A DNA stretch of 64,000 nt, taken from positions 24,272,501 through 24,336,500 of the forward strand of contig NC_133559.1 of NCBI RefSeq assembly GCF_048773025.1, read 5' to 3'. Within the stretch, counting starts at the first letter, position 1; every line of letters starts with the position of its first letter. The notes beneath the pieces were generated by a model. It worked only from the letters and a program-made list of their open reading frames with translations, had not been told where the DNA came from and did no database searches. Shown here piece by piece: positions 21,086 through 33,449 of the stretch. Source of the stretch: Camelus bactrianus. Its lineage: Eukaryota > Chordata > Mammalia > Artiodactyla > Camelidae. Both the position numbers and the translations under genes were made by a program.

Positions 21086-21809
21086 AAAGTGAATGGAAAA
21101 TAAATAAATTAATTAATTAATTAATTGATTAATTAAAATTCAGCAAATCATCATGCTGTACACCTTAAACTTGCATAATGTTATACATCAATTATATCTC
21201 AATACAGCTGGGTGGAAATATAAATAACACTCAGAATTTGCTCTAAAAAATCCTAAATGGTTTATTCTTTCTTTCAGCAAATACTGAGTCCTTACTATGT
21301 GTCAGGATATTACACGTAGATATGAAGGACACAGCCCTTTTCTTCAGAAAGCTTTGAGCAAATTAACCTCTCATGCTGTTCCCAGTCCAGGGAAGACCAC
21401 CACGGTTGGTCTCATGGTCAGATAGGTAAGGTACCTAGGCTATAAGATTTTGTCTCAGCCCTTCAACTGACTCCTAGAACCTGACAACTGCATGTAGAAT
21501 CCTCTGACTGTGGGTCACGGTTTCTTACCCGACGGGTGGGCCATGAGTCTGGCTCACTAATGGCTGTGCTGCCATGTTTAGTCCTCCTGGGAAGAGGTAC
21601 TGGAGAGGGACACAGACACTGACAGCAGGAATCAGATATGGCTGATTATGACACAGATTCAAATATCAAATTATATGTTCCAATAGCTCACAATAACGTG
21701 CATGAAAATCTGACATAACTCTTTCGGCTTATAATATGATACTAGTCTTGCCCTACGACACCAGCTATGTTACTGAAATGTTAACTTCAGAAGGGACCTT
21801 GCAGGTTAT

Positions 21810-21935
21810 TTTAGCAACTTCACTTCACTGATGATAAAAACTAAGATTCAGAGAGATGAAGTAGTTTACCCAATACCACAAAGCTACCTAGAAGCTCATC
21901 AGGATTATACTGATGTGCCGGACCTGCCTGCCATA
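21810..21935 (-). repeat. MIR fragment
   Basis: AAACTAAGATTCAGAGAGAT and the following AGTAGTTTACCCAATACCACA are a reversed MIR 3' half. Confidence 0.6.
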
Positions 21936-21939
21936 GGGC

Positions 21940-23625
21940 TACAGGAACTGATTATTAAATATTCAGGAATTACGGGAGCCAGTAGTCAAGCCATCAGTAA
22001 TTTGCAATCCACTACGATGGGATTATTTCCACCACAGAAACTGGCAAATGCTGCAAGGTCAGATTGTTTTTAGATGACCAGTTTACCAGCATTGTGATTA
22101 CAACCCCAAACTCCTAGCCCCCATTCCAGTGTTCTTTCAACCACAGAATTATCTTTCTGTTGCTAGGCTTCATTGCCCATCTCTGGTTTAAATATCTAGC
22201 CCAGTTATTCCAAATGCTCCTTTTGTGACATCCCAAAGCATCTCTAATTATCTCAAGAGTTATTATGAAACTCTTCAAACACTCACCAACCAAAATTAAT
22301 TTTAATTAGCTTTAATTATTTTACATGGACACATGGCATACAACAGTTATATGGGTCATGGAATGAAATAGATTGTGTGGGATCTCCCCATTCCAAAAGG
22401 TTTGGGATTTATCAGTCCCTGCCTTCCCCAGCCCCACAAATCTACAGTTACTAAGTTTTTCAACCTGGCAGCTTAAGTCTTCCTGCTTTTTAACAAAATG
22501 CACTCATTTGGACAACGCATTAGCGCCCATCCCCAACAGGAGGGGGGCTGAAATTAGTCTTGGGGTCCCAAGTCCTGGTTGCAGGGCCGTGGTGGGTCCC
22601 ATAGGCTCTCACTTGCTGGAATGGCTACAGTCTTCACATTATCCGTTCCCCAGCGTCCTGTCCTCTTGCCTGAGTCCTACTCTGCATTCCAACTGTCCAC
22701 TAGAATCGGAGCCCTGGCCAGTTGCTAACAGTTGTGAACTTCCTCCCCCAGTCTCTGCCCTCCTTTCCAAATGTCAGAAAGAGGATCTTGCTTCAACCAG
22801 GAGTAGCTACCCTAGTGTGACGTCTAACAAAAGCATCATCACTGCTCACAATTCTGCTAATCTCTACCCACCAGATTAGCTCTGATAGATGTGAACACCC
22901 ACTTAGATCCAGGACAGGCTTGCCATGAAGCCACGAGCACGATGATTCAATGACTGGCTACTCCTGCAAGGGACAGCCCAGCAGCTGAGACATCCCCCAG
23001 GCTTGATCCCATTCCTTAACTAAAAGTAAAAGCTTAGAAAACACACTGAGGGGCCGTCTGTCAACAGGTGAGCAGTAATTATTTGTCTAGGTGATGAGAC
23101 TGTGGATGATTTTATTTTCCTTTTCTTACTCAACCATATTTTCTAACTTTTCTGCAATAAACATATTTTGAAAGACAAAATCAACTAACATTTTTTCAAT
23201 ATAGCTTTTAATCAATACTATATCCCACTGTGATGTCATATCCGTAACTAATTACGCACCCAAGTTGTTAAAATGGAGCAGAGACGATAGCTGGGACTCC
23301 AGTGAGGCACTTGGGGCTGCAGTACTGGCTGAGGGTGGACAACAAAAGAGAGTTATATGCCGATTCATATGGAGATATTGGAGAGACAGAAAAGGAATAC
23401 AATTACTAAAGGTACTAATCTCAAAAGAAGCAGGTCACATGGGATCCAGAGGATAGAAGCCAAAGTCAAGCCTAGCTAAGAGGAAGGGATAAAGGGGGTG
23501 AAGATGAGCATCAATGGAGGCAAGTTTGTACAAAAAGAGACATAGCTTTTGGCTTTTGGCTCAGAGGAGTCCAAGGTGCAACTTTCTTCAGTTGTCCCGA
23601 ATTCGGGTTCATCACACAGACACCA
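21940..23625. other. intergenic spacer, nothing recognised
   Basis: Unique-looking sequence between MIR and the RPL12 copy. The open frame at 22373-22879 has no family resemblance and is judged chance. Confidence 0.4.
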
Positions 23626-23629
23626 GCCA

Positions 23630-24167
23630 CCTCCACCATGACAGCCCAGCAAGATCAAAGTCTTATACCTGGGGTGCATCCCTGGGGAAGTCAGTGCCAC
23701 CTCTGTCCTGGCCCCCAAGATCGGCCCCCTGGGTCTGTCTCCAAAAAAGGTTGGTGATGACATCACCAAGGCAACTGGTGATTGGAAGGGTCTGAGGATT
23801 ACAGTGAAACTGACCACTCAGAAGAGACAGGCCCAGACTGAGGTGGAACCTCTTGCCTCTGTCCTGATCATCAAAGCCCTCAAGGAACCACAAAGAGACA
23901 GAAAAAAGCAGAAACACATGAAGCACAGTGGACGCTTCACTTTTGATGAGATTGTCAGCATTGCCGGACAAGTGCTGTGCCCGTCCTTAGCTAGAGAACT
24001 CTCTGGAACCACTAAAGAGATCCCGGGGACTGGCCAGTCTGTGGGCTGCAATGTTGATGGCCACCACCCTCACGGCATCAAAGGTGACATCAACAGCGGT
24101 GTGATGGAAAGCCCAGTGAATTAACTGCAAAGAAACTTATTTAACCAAGGGTTATTTGACAACCAAA
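23630..24167 (+). pseudogene. RPL12: RPL12 processed pseudogene
   Basis: This is an intronless copy of ribosomal protein L12 mRNA. From about 23650 to the TAA at 24122-24124 the frame is open and recognisable: [60 protein letters not shown] and [10 protein letters not shown] short 3' UTR with TTATTTGACAACC and a short A-run follows. The start codon is lost and an in-frame TGA lies just upstream of the preserved part. Many substitutions, such as LCPS for the usual RHRS, show it is not under normal constraint. It sits between SEC16B and CRYZL2 on the opposite strand. Confidence 0.93.
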
Positions 24168-24394
24168 AAAAGGGGGGGGGGTGCTGGGAACTGAGACTTC
24201 TCGGGGAGTAAACTGCTAGGGATCACGGTGAGCATTTGGTGAGAGACCGAAGAAGCATTATGAAGGTTTGGATTGGCCAGTGTGGAAAACGGGGGTGGGC
24301 TTTAACTGGGAACATGTCCTCAGAGGAACAGGTAGGCAGGAAGTGCAGCTGTTACTGGACACTTTCACAGATTTGAAGGTTCGTGGGAACAATG

Positions 24395-24487
24395 AGCATC
24401 TGTGCTTTGGTCCTTGCTGTACCCACAATGCCTAGCACAGTGCAGGATGTATGACAAGAGCTCAATAAAGTTTTATTTATAAGTGAA
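24395..24487 (+). repeat. L2 3' end
   Basis: CCACAATGCCTAGCACAGTG and GAGCTCAATAAAGTTTTATT are the classic L2 terminus. Confidence 0.7.
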
Positions 24488-24489
24488 TG

Positions 24490-25620
24490 GACCTCTTAAA
24501 TTTACAGCAGCAACAGCCTATCTGCAGACTGTACCCAGTAGTTTTCACAGCCTGAGTACAGAATTAAACTTTGACAGGGAATTTCTAGAGAAAGTAAAAG
24601 AAATGAGCCAATGAGTTAAGGGGGCTGAGCAGAGAGCGGATAAAGGGATGCCATGTTGGACATAAATAAGATAAACACACACAAATTATCTGCATGCCTT
24701 GTTAAACTGAGGTGCCTAGAAATACTTAAGGGGCCCTCTCCAGTTGGACAGTGACAGAAAAACATTCAATCACAATTCAAAATAAAAAAACCATAGTCAC
24801 AGTGAGAATGACTGAATAATGTCTGCACCTGCATTTCCAGAAACATCTGATGCACTGAGGTGCTTTTTAGTCAGCCAGCATCTTGTAGCTCCGGCTCCAG
24901 GAAGGAGTCAGGGGGAAGGGTGAGTACAGAGCAGCCTCTTAACTCCAGCAAAGCCAGCGCCTGGGGCCAGCCTTGGAGATATGGAGCTGGCAGCCCCGGC
25001 CAGAGACTGGCCATCAAGGCTTGGACCCCTTCCCTCAGGTGAGCCAGATGGCAGGCAAGAGGCAGAGCAGCATGTGCCTGTCAGCAGTTCCAGTTATCAG
25101 GAAGGATGCGTGCCGGAAAACACGGTCCAAGGGCCAGAGACAATTAGCCTGGCACAGGCACCAGGAGCTACCCATGCCAATGCGGGGACGGTTGCTCTGA
25201 CCACATTCCTGGAAGTGAAGGTTTGGACACTGTGTTGGTTTTCTACGGGACCAAGGAACCCTGCGTGTGAGCCCTGATAGAAGGGCTCCTCTAAATGCCA
25301 CACATGTGGCTGCCTGCAGACCTGCCCTACCTCCACCTACTTTTGCTGCCAGAACTAGAAAGTGAGCGTACCGTTTGAGAAGAAGAATGACTCCATTCTT
25401 CCTCATCAGCCCTGGGCTGGCAGCGGTGGCCCCACTTTCTCCTCCCTTCCCCCTCCCATTTTACTCCTGCTCCCTGAACCCGGATGAGTGGGGTGGCAGG
25501 TGGATAACCCCACATCCAGCTCCTTTAGGCAAAGGTGACTCACACAACTGCTAAATGAAAGAAAAAGCCATCACATGCTGGGAGTGTCCTCCAAGCCCCA
25601 AAGCCAAGGGGACGCAGGCA
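24490..25620. other. intergenic spacer, nothing recognised
   Basis: Mostly unique sequence. Frames of up to about 120 codons on both strands show no domain or conserved pattern. Confidence 0.4.
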
Positions 25621-25624
25621 GAAG

Positions 25625-25835
25625 AAGGCTGCCTGCGTGTGACTCTCAGCTCCACCATCTGCAGGCTGTGTGGACTCGGGCAGGTTATTCCATGTCTCCT
25701 TTTCCTCATCTATAAGATGAGGATCATAACAGAACCTTCCCCAGACAGTTATTGTAAGAGTAAAATTAGATTAAACAAACCCGCAAAGTACCTGACATCC
25801 AGTAAACACTCGATAAATGTGAACTGCTGCAGTTT
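25625..25835 (+). repeat. MIR
   Basis: GTGTGACTCTCAGCTCCACC, TTTTCCTCATCTATAAGATG and AAGTACCTGACATCCAGTAA follow in MIR order. Confidence 0.8.
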
Positions 25836-26351
25836 CCCTGAAGATGCTGTAAAGGGCCCAGGAAGCATTCTGCGTGAGTCATCGGCAAGGGATTAACTGA
25901 GGACCCACAACTGCTGTGAAACCCACAACTGCTCCTTTACCCTGAATGCAGGGTCCCCACTCAATCATGAGGTCAGGGGGAACTGAGAAACTAAGCCACA
26001 CAACTCCATAGGGAAAAAGGATGCATTAAGGTACGAACATCAGAATTAGAAACTTCACGAAATGCAGCCCTGTGCTTCTCACACTGGAGCACTTGTAGGC
26101 CCAGGAACCATGCAGGTTGCCACAGAATTAATACCAGTTTTGTTTTGTAAGCAATTTAAAATACTATTTTATAAACCGATTATATTTCAACTAAAAAAAT
26201 AAAAACTAAAGTATTATTTTAATATTAAACAAACACAAATCTTACGTTATTGAATATTATGAAATAAAATTCAAATTTGTATTCATTTTTACAACAAAGC
26301 ATGAGAAACTTCAAAAAACACTTCATACTTGCAATGGGACACATACACCCA

Positions 26352-26352
<1 letters not shown>

Positions 26353-26384
<32 letters not shown>
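26353..26384. repeat. (CA)n microsatellite
   Basis: About sixteen uninterrupted CA units. The flanks, 25840-27220, hold nothing else I recognise. Confidence 0.95.
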
Positions 26385-26386
<2 letters not shown>

Positions 26387-27224
26387 TCACATACACATAC
26401 CCTGCACCCCCTGCCATTTGGTGGAAACGTTTGAGAGACACATTCTGAACAAGAGCAGACATTCAGACACATAACTGATGAGCTGGAAAGAATTCCTGGA
26501 AGGAATCCATCCCTGCAGGTGAAGCAGTGTCTAAGCCAGGAGACTCAGGCCAAGGCATACAGCTCTCTGATTTACAGACCCCCGGCGCTTCACTTGAAGC
26601 GCTGGACAAAAATCCCCTATCACATCAGACTCCACAGGGTACCCAGGAGGCCAGCGACTCTCTGTTTACCTGGGGCAGGACGCATTTATTCTGCAGCTAC
26701 GGTCAGTCCTCAGACTCCCTACAGAAATACATGCCAATATTTTAGAGTCAAGATATTCTTCCTGATGGTAACACACATGCCTGACTCAGACTCATTTAAA
26801 CTCTTAGAACACAGGAAAGCATGAAGCCACTCAGCCTCCTCCTCTCCGGGTTACACGTCCCAATCCTGTTTATGTTTCCTCATACAGTTTCCTTCCCTCA
26901 GTCGTTCTGGACAGTAGCAAAGGCCCAGGGGAAAGGAAATAGGAAGTGAAACCTGCATTTAGTTTTAACTCTGCAATTTCCCAGTCACTGTATTTGGAAA
27001 AGCATCACTGAATCTCCAGGAGCCCCACCTTTAAAATGAAGTCTAAAAAGTACCTCACCAGGCTGTGATGTGGCTGAAATGAAATGATATATGGCAAAAC
27101 ACCAAGGTGCCTGTTAAATAGACATTTTGAATAAATCTCTGCCTCTTCCTCTTTCAGGATCCTTACCTGCTGTTAAAGGCATGAGAAGCTGAACTGTGCA
27201 CAAGGCTCATGAGTATGGTACAGG

Positions 27225-27450
27225 GTAGTGGTGGAGAGTTCAGGCTTTGCCATTCAAATTGGATTTGTGTCCCAGAGCCTCCCCTGGCTAGCTGTGAGAC
27301 GTCGATCCAGATTCGGACCCTCTCAGGCTAAGTGTCCTCACTTGTTAAGGGATTGTATAATAATGGATATCTTCACAAAGTTGTTGTGGGATAAATGAGA
27401 CAATGTACCGCTCGTGGCATGTAGGAGGTGCTCAGTTAACATGTGATGGA
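27225..27450 (+). repeat. MIR
   Basis: GGTGGAGAGTTCAGGCTTTG, TAAGTGTCCTCACTTGTTAA and GGAGGTGCTCAGTTAACATG follow in MIR order. Confidence 0.75.
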
Positions 27451-27979
27451 TAGATGAATGCACCACCGAGCAGAAACATTTGGCACAGCGCCTGCAGAGT
27501 AAGGGTTCACCAAGCGGTGGTTGTAAATGCTGTTGTATAAAAGATCGTAGCAAGAGAGCTCCCTCCCAGGCTGCTCAGGGTATACGTTCTCATGTTCTTT
27601 CATCATAGCAGTTCATATTTAACTTTCATCTTAGCTGTTCTTCATTATTGGCTTAGAATCTGATCTGAGCTTTTTATTTTTAATTTTTCTCCTGCCCTCT
27701 CTCTCATCATCATAATCCATTGTATTCATAGCTTGTCGTCCACAGGGATGGGCCTTCTTGGCTCTTTATTTTCATTACCCAGTGGTATCAGCAGAGTTTG
27801 TCCATTTGGGGGCCAATCAAAGGGAGACCAGAAAGGCGAGAGATTTCACCAAACTCACGCAATGTCAGTATTAGTCATCACGTGGAGGAAAACCAACTCT
27901 AGCACGTCTAGTTAAAGCTTTGTTCAGAAAAGCAGACTGGTTAGTAATAGCCATGTGACATATTCAGCATAAAAATGCA

Positions 27980-28500
27980 ATTATTTAAAAATCTATGCCA
28001 TATTACTCAGCCATAAAGAGAATGAAATAATGCCATTTGCAGCAATGGGGATGGACTGAGAGATTATCATTCTAAGTGAAGTAAGTCAGACAGAAAGAAG
28101 ATCATATGATATCACTTATATGTGGAGTCTAAAGAAAAGGGTACAAATTGAACTTATTTATAAAACAGAAACAGATTCACAAAAAAGAAAAAAAATAGAA
28201 AGAAACAGACTTGCAGACAAAGAAAACAAATTTATGGTTACCAAATGGGAAAGTGGCAGGCGGGAGATATATTAGGAGTTTGGGTTTAGCAGAAACTAAC
28301 TACTATATATAAAACAGATAAACAACAAGGTCCTACTGTAGAGCACAGGGAACTATATTCAATATCTTACAATACACTATAATGGAAAAGAATCTGAAAA
28401 AGAATGTATATATGTAATTCTGAATCACTTCGCTATACACCTGAAACTAACAAGACATTATAAATCAACTATAATTCAGTAAAATAATAATAATAATCCA
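27980..28500 (+). mobile_element. L1 3' end with 3' UTR
   Basis: CATATTACTCAGCCATAAAG, GGATGGACTGAGAGATTATC, TCTAAGTGAAGTAAGTCAGA and CTGTAGAGCACAGGGAACTA mark it. It ends with a TAATTCAGTAAAATAATAA tail. Confidence 0.88.
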
Positions 28501-29439
28501 TTTCATAATCTTCAAAGCTATCATTCAGTGTAAATTCAACTTGACATACATATATGAATATATATTCATAAGAACAAAGCTCAAAGATGAATTTCTCTAT
28601 TTCCTCCTTGTCCCATTTGTCAGTCAGTTAAGGTGCATACCACTTCGCTGGCTCCACCACGTACAGAAATAGCCCATGTGTGTGCACAGCATGAGTGCAT
28701 ACACATATTTCAGTGGCACTCACATCCTTGTTCTCTCGGCCTGGAATAACTGACTGCAGATAGAGCAGAGATCCCCAGGAGTGCTGTTCTAATGCTGAAT
28801 TTAGCACATCAGGGCAATTTCCACTGGAGCCACTTAAGATGCCAAAAAACAAAGCTCATACTTCAGTTTCTGGAGGACACTGAAGGGCACCACAAGCTGA
28901 TGGAGAAGTTTCTTTTCTAAGCATAAATGTTGGCAGTTATCACAAGGGAGCTGGCCAGAGGTCATTCTTTTCAGGGAGCCTCTCTGAATGAATGTTACAG
29001 ATTCTCTGCATGCTGAGCAAACACTTACTGCCTTTCCCGACATTGCAGCTGTGACGTGGTTTCTGAACAAGCTTCCTAAGAATATTCCCTTCTTTCACTA
29101 AGGATGCCATATTTTCTATGCTCCACGATGTCATGGCACTATGACCCCATGCCCTAAGGCTGGTCCAAATGTCATTCATTGGAGGAATGTCACTAAGTGA
29201 ATCTGACTGGGGTATATAGCCTCACTTCTAGGAGAATTTTTAAAAATTATTTCCTTCGCTGAATAAATAATATTTTAGATAAATATAAATTCATTATCCC
29301 TTATAATAAGAATATTTTCTCCTGTATGTGCTAGCTCTGCATAGTTTCTCTAAGAAAGCTGCTAAGCCCCAAGGACTATGTGGAAGGAACCCCAAAGAGT
29401 CCCAGTTCCTATTTAATAACTTAGATATGGGTGAGAAAC

Positions 29440-29830
29440 TGAGTACTTCATTCATCATGTATTTACTGAGTGCCTACCATGTGCCAAGCATCACCCTAGG
29501 GGGTAAGTGACCAGCATGAGATTGTTCCTTATCTTCTTGGACTTTACTGCAGACAAGGAAACAGGCAATTCTAATGATCAGGGCTAGGAGGGGATGGCGG
29601 GGAGAAACAGATGAAACACACAGCAGAGATGCCAACCCTAGTCAGACAAGGCTCCCCAGCAAAGAAGGACGTCTCAGTGGAGACCTGAAGGATGTGAGAA
29701 TGTCAGCCTGGAAGGAGGGGAGGCAGAGCAAGAGAGAAGGTGTTCTGAGCAAGAGGATGGATGTGACAAGGGCTTGGAGGCGAAGGAGGGCCTGTGTGTT
29801 CCGCGCAGCACCATAGGTTTTATGTTCAGT
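29440..29830 (-). repeat. L2 fragment
   Basis: CATGTATTTACTGAGTGCCT and ACCATGTGCCAAGCATC are the reversed L2 3' end. Further words such as GTGGAGACCTGAAGGATGTG fit the reversed L2 region upstream of it. Confidence 0.65.
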
Positions 29831-29861
29831 GTGACTGGAGCCTAGAATGCAGAAAGGAGTT

Positions 29862-30212
29862 GCTGTAGACTGAGTGTGTGTGTTCCCCAAGCTTCATATG
29901 CTGAAACCTAACCCCCAATGTGATGGTATGTGGAGATGGAGCCTTTGGGGTGCCTGGGTCATGAGGGCTGAGTCCTCATGAATGGGATTAGCGCCCTTAT
30001 CAAAGAGAGAGGTCCCACACCCCTTGTGAGGACACAGTGAGAAGATGGCTGTCTAGGAACCAGGAAGTGGGGCCTCACCAGACACCAAATCTGCCGGCAC
30101 CTTGACCTTCAACTTGCCAGCCTCCAAAACTGTAAGAAAAAATTTCTGCTGTCTATAAGGCAGCCAGGCTATGGTAGCACATCATGGCAGCCTGAATGGA
30201 TAAAGTTAGAAG
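29862..30212 (+). repeat. old interspersed repeat, family not assigned
   Basis: AGCTTCATATGCTGAAACCT, AACCCCCAATGTGATGGTAT, CTCATGAATGGGATTAGCGC, CACCAGACACCAAATCTGCC and the final GCAGCCTGAATGGATAAAG are words I know as a mammal-wide repeat. It may be an ancient LTR of MaLR-like type, but I cannot name the family. It looks old and decayed. Confidence 0.55.
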
Positions 30213-30664
30213 TGATGCGGCTGAGACTGAAAGGCCTGCCCCAGCCGCCTCGGCCAGCAAGGAGCAGAGCTGTCCCCTGTACCTAGGCTGTTAGCACAAA
30301 ATTCGGCAAACATGTGCTCTTTCTGCCTGTCAGGCAGCCTGTCCTCCAGCTCCTGGTCATAAATCATCAGTGTTCCTCTGATGCACTTCCCTGCACCCCT
30401 CTCAGTTTATAGAGCACGTATGGAACGGACCTCATTCCTTGTTCTAAAAATGGACACAAAATTCACACCTACATGGTAAGGGCCTTGCACCCCCCTGGCC
30501 ACAGAGATTAATCTGGCAATTAGCACGTCCCCAGGGATGCGCCCAAGGAGCATGTTCCCAGAACTTACACTTCAACTACTGGGAAAGAAATGTGCTTCCC
30601 ATTGGGTTGACTGAGATAACAGAATATCAGCCTGGAGCCACAGGCAGCCATCTGTCCACCATCC

Positions 30665-31110
30665 ACTCATTCGAGACTAGTTTATTGAATAACTAGTCCA
30701 AGCCTCAAGCTGTGGTAGGCATTAGGGATACAGAAATGAAAGACATAATTCTGCTCTTTAGGTTTTCACCATCAACTGGCAAGGCAAGTAAAGTGAATTA
30801 ATCACTTTGGTAAAATGTGATAAATGTTACATAGATTATTAAATAATCAGGGAAGGCCAGCCAACTCAAGCAAGTCTTCCTAGGGGAAAAAACGCTCACT
30901 AAACCTTATTGGATAATTAGGACTCAACCAGGTGAACTGAGGCATAGGGGTGGTTCCATACTAGGAATCAGTAATAAGTTCAAAGTCATGGAGGGGAGGT
31001 CCAGCTGGGCAAGCTCTGGTGACCCACCACGTCAGTCAGACTGGAGGGTAATACCCACTCAGGGGAGTGGGAGAAAGGAGGCCAGATGGCCAAACTGGGA
31101 CTGAATCGTG
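30665..31110 (-). repeat. probable L2 fragment
   Basis: TGTGGTAGGCATTAGGGATA and TAATTCTGCTCTTTAGGTTT resemble the reversed L2 3' end, with AGGGAAGGCCAGCC-type words downstream. Weak. Confidence 0.45.
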
Positions 31111-31114
31111 AAAA

Positions 31115-33215
31115 CCTTGGCTTTTTGCTGAAGACTTTGAGGGGCTTCTGAAAGATCCAACGCAGAAGTGACACCATCAAGTTGGCCTTTTAGAAAACCA
31201 GACAGGTCACCATGTAGAAAACAGCTTGGGTTGGGGGAGTGCCAGACGGCAGGCAGGGAGAGCCTTAAGAGGCAGTCACCATCATCCTCCCTTTTAAAGT
31301 CAATGCAAACCAAATGAAAGGACCAATGGAGGGGAAAGTGAGCAGGGGCTGGGTGTCAGATTTGAGGAAGAACAAGGAAGCAGAATGAATGAGATTTGGA
31401 GGTTCCCTGTATTTACGCAGCTCTGGCCTGGTGAAGAATGACGGCGATGTCCCTGATCAAGACTGAAGTGGCTTGAAGTGCATTTTACTGGAAGAAGCAG
31501 GTTTTCTGAGGAAGGGTAAGTTCAGGCTGGGCCGTGGTAAGCTGAATTACTGCAGGACAATGTACTGGAGGGGGTCTCAGGCAATGAATATGCGTCAGGA
31601 GCTCCTGAGAAAAGTCTGCAGGGACTCACACGGGTGGTGGGCGGTATTCTTTTGTTTATATGTTGCTTCTTCCCTGAAGATTTAGATGTGCTTTGATTTA
31701 CGTGTTATTAGCACACAAGTCATAATTTAAATCACGAACGTGAATGAGATTGTCAAGAAAAAGCACAGACTTCAAAATTTTTAAAATAATAATCAAGCTA
31801 CAAGGCAGAGAAGGAGAAATTCATGAAGACTAAGAAGGCAGAGTCGAAACAAAATCACAGAAGCTGAGGGAGAAGAGTGTCAAGACAGGAGGTGGTACAA
31901 GAACAAAAACAGTACGAGATCAAGTGACTATAAGAACCTGAATGCATCCACTGGATTCCATAGGGTGGAACGGTCAAAAGAGGGTTAGGACAGTATGGAG
32001 GGACCATGAGTGGTTGTTCATTGGCTGGTTGGTATAAAATGGGAGGCACTGGCACGTGTTTTTACTTATGGTGGAAAGCTGGCGTAGAAGAGACACCAAA
32101 GGGATGGAGGAATAAGGGAAATGAGGGACGGATGTGGTCCCTTAGGAGGCCAAGGCGGATGGAACTCAGAGCCCAGGACAAGGGATTCCTCAGGGGTCGG
32201 GAATTACATGTCTGCCATTGAAAAGGGAGGGAGGCAGCAAGGGATGTATGAATGTCCATGTGGATAATTTTACGAGCTAGGCTAGGCAAGGCTGATGGGA
32301 AAAGTATACATACTAATTATGCTGAAGAAATTGATTTTATCCTTCATTCTATTAAAGCATGTTAATGAGATGCCCATGATTTCCAGAGCTAAAAATGACT
32401 GCGCTGACAGTGCTGAGTTTCAGGGAGCTGAGCTGCATCACACAGTCACCAGGGGTGGGGGTAGGTATTCTATTATTCATCTTCTTCTTCTTCTTTTTTT
32501 TTTTTTTTTTTTGTATTTTCTATTTGAAACCAGAGCCTGGCTTAAGTTTGACTCATTTTAATTTCGTCCAAGCTGTAGCTTGTGGGTCACACCTATTTCG
32601 AGCCATTTCATTTTCCTTAGTGTGTTAGGCTCTTGGATCTTTATTCCTCAAAAATCAGTAGCAGTTGGAGAAGTACTTGTTCCAATCAATAACCATGTGA
32701 AAATAGAAACTCAGATATTTAAGATGAGTCTGTGTGGAATTGCTAACTTTAAGATATACTTCTGGGAAACAATCTTTGCTCCTACCAATATCATATTAGA
32801 TGTGGGCCCATCCAGAAGGATCCTTCAAGTTTCTGTTACAGAAAATCACAATTTGATAAAGCCTGCTTGGTGACATGTGAGATCCATCTCATAAATAAAA
32901 CACCCGTTCACAAATTGGACATGGAGCAAATTCGATGCTGTGTGAAAAGCTGTTCCGCAAGGGAAAAACTCACACTAGATGAGGAATCAATTACTGACGA
33001 CATTATCTTTCCCACCCATCCATTTTATAGCACCTAAACTGAAGCCCAGAGTGCCATATGGTGAATGGGATCTATGCCAGGACTCGAATCCAGGTCTTCT
33101 CACTCCCCGCCCACTGTTCATTCCTTCTCTCATAACATCTGTTTTTCCTGCTGGCAGGGCCACAGACCTCTTCCGTCTCATTCACGTAGGTGTCCCCAGC
33201 ATAGAGGTGACAATC
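31115..33215. other. intergenic spacer, nothing firm recognised
   Basis: Only a T-rich run at 32480-32512 and scattered simple sequence stand out. No gene features. Confidence 0.4.
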
Positions 33216-33231
33216 AAAAATACCTGTTAGT

Positions 33232-33432
33232 GATACACACTGCTGTATATAAGATAGATAAATGACAAGAACCTGCTGTACAGCGCAGGGAACTGTATTC
33301 AATATCTTGTAACAACCTACAATGAAAAAGAATCTGAAAAAGAATATATAGATACATGTGTAACTGAATCACTTTGCTGTACACCTGAAACTAACACAAC
33401 ATTGTAAATCAACTATACTTCAATTTAAAAAG
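33232..33432 (+). mobile_element. young camelid L1 3' end with target duplication
   Basis: CTGTACAGCGCAGGGAACTG, TGTACACCTGAAACTAACAC and TATACTTCAATTTAAAAAG mark it. AAATAYCTGTTAGT flanks it at 33218-33231 and 33433-33446 with one mismatch. Confidence 0.9.
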
Positions 33433-33449
33433 AAATATCTGTTAGTAAG

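Noticed and set aside
22373-22879. 168-codon open frame
   Set aside because: No domain, no splice context and no recognisable family; length is compatible with chance in GC-richer spacer.
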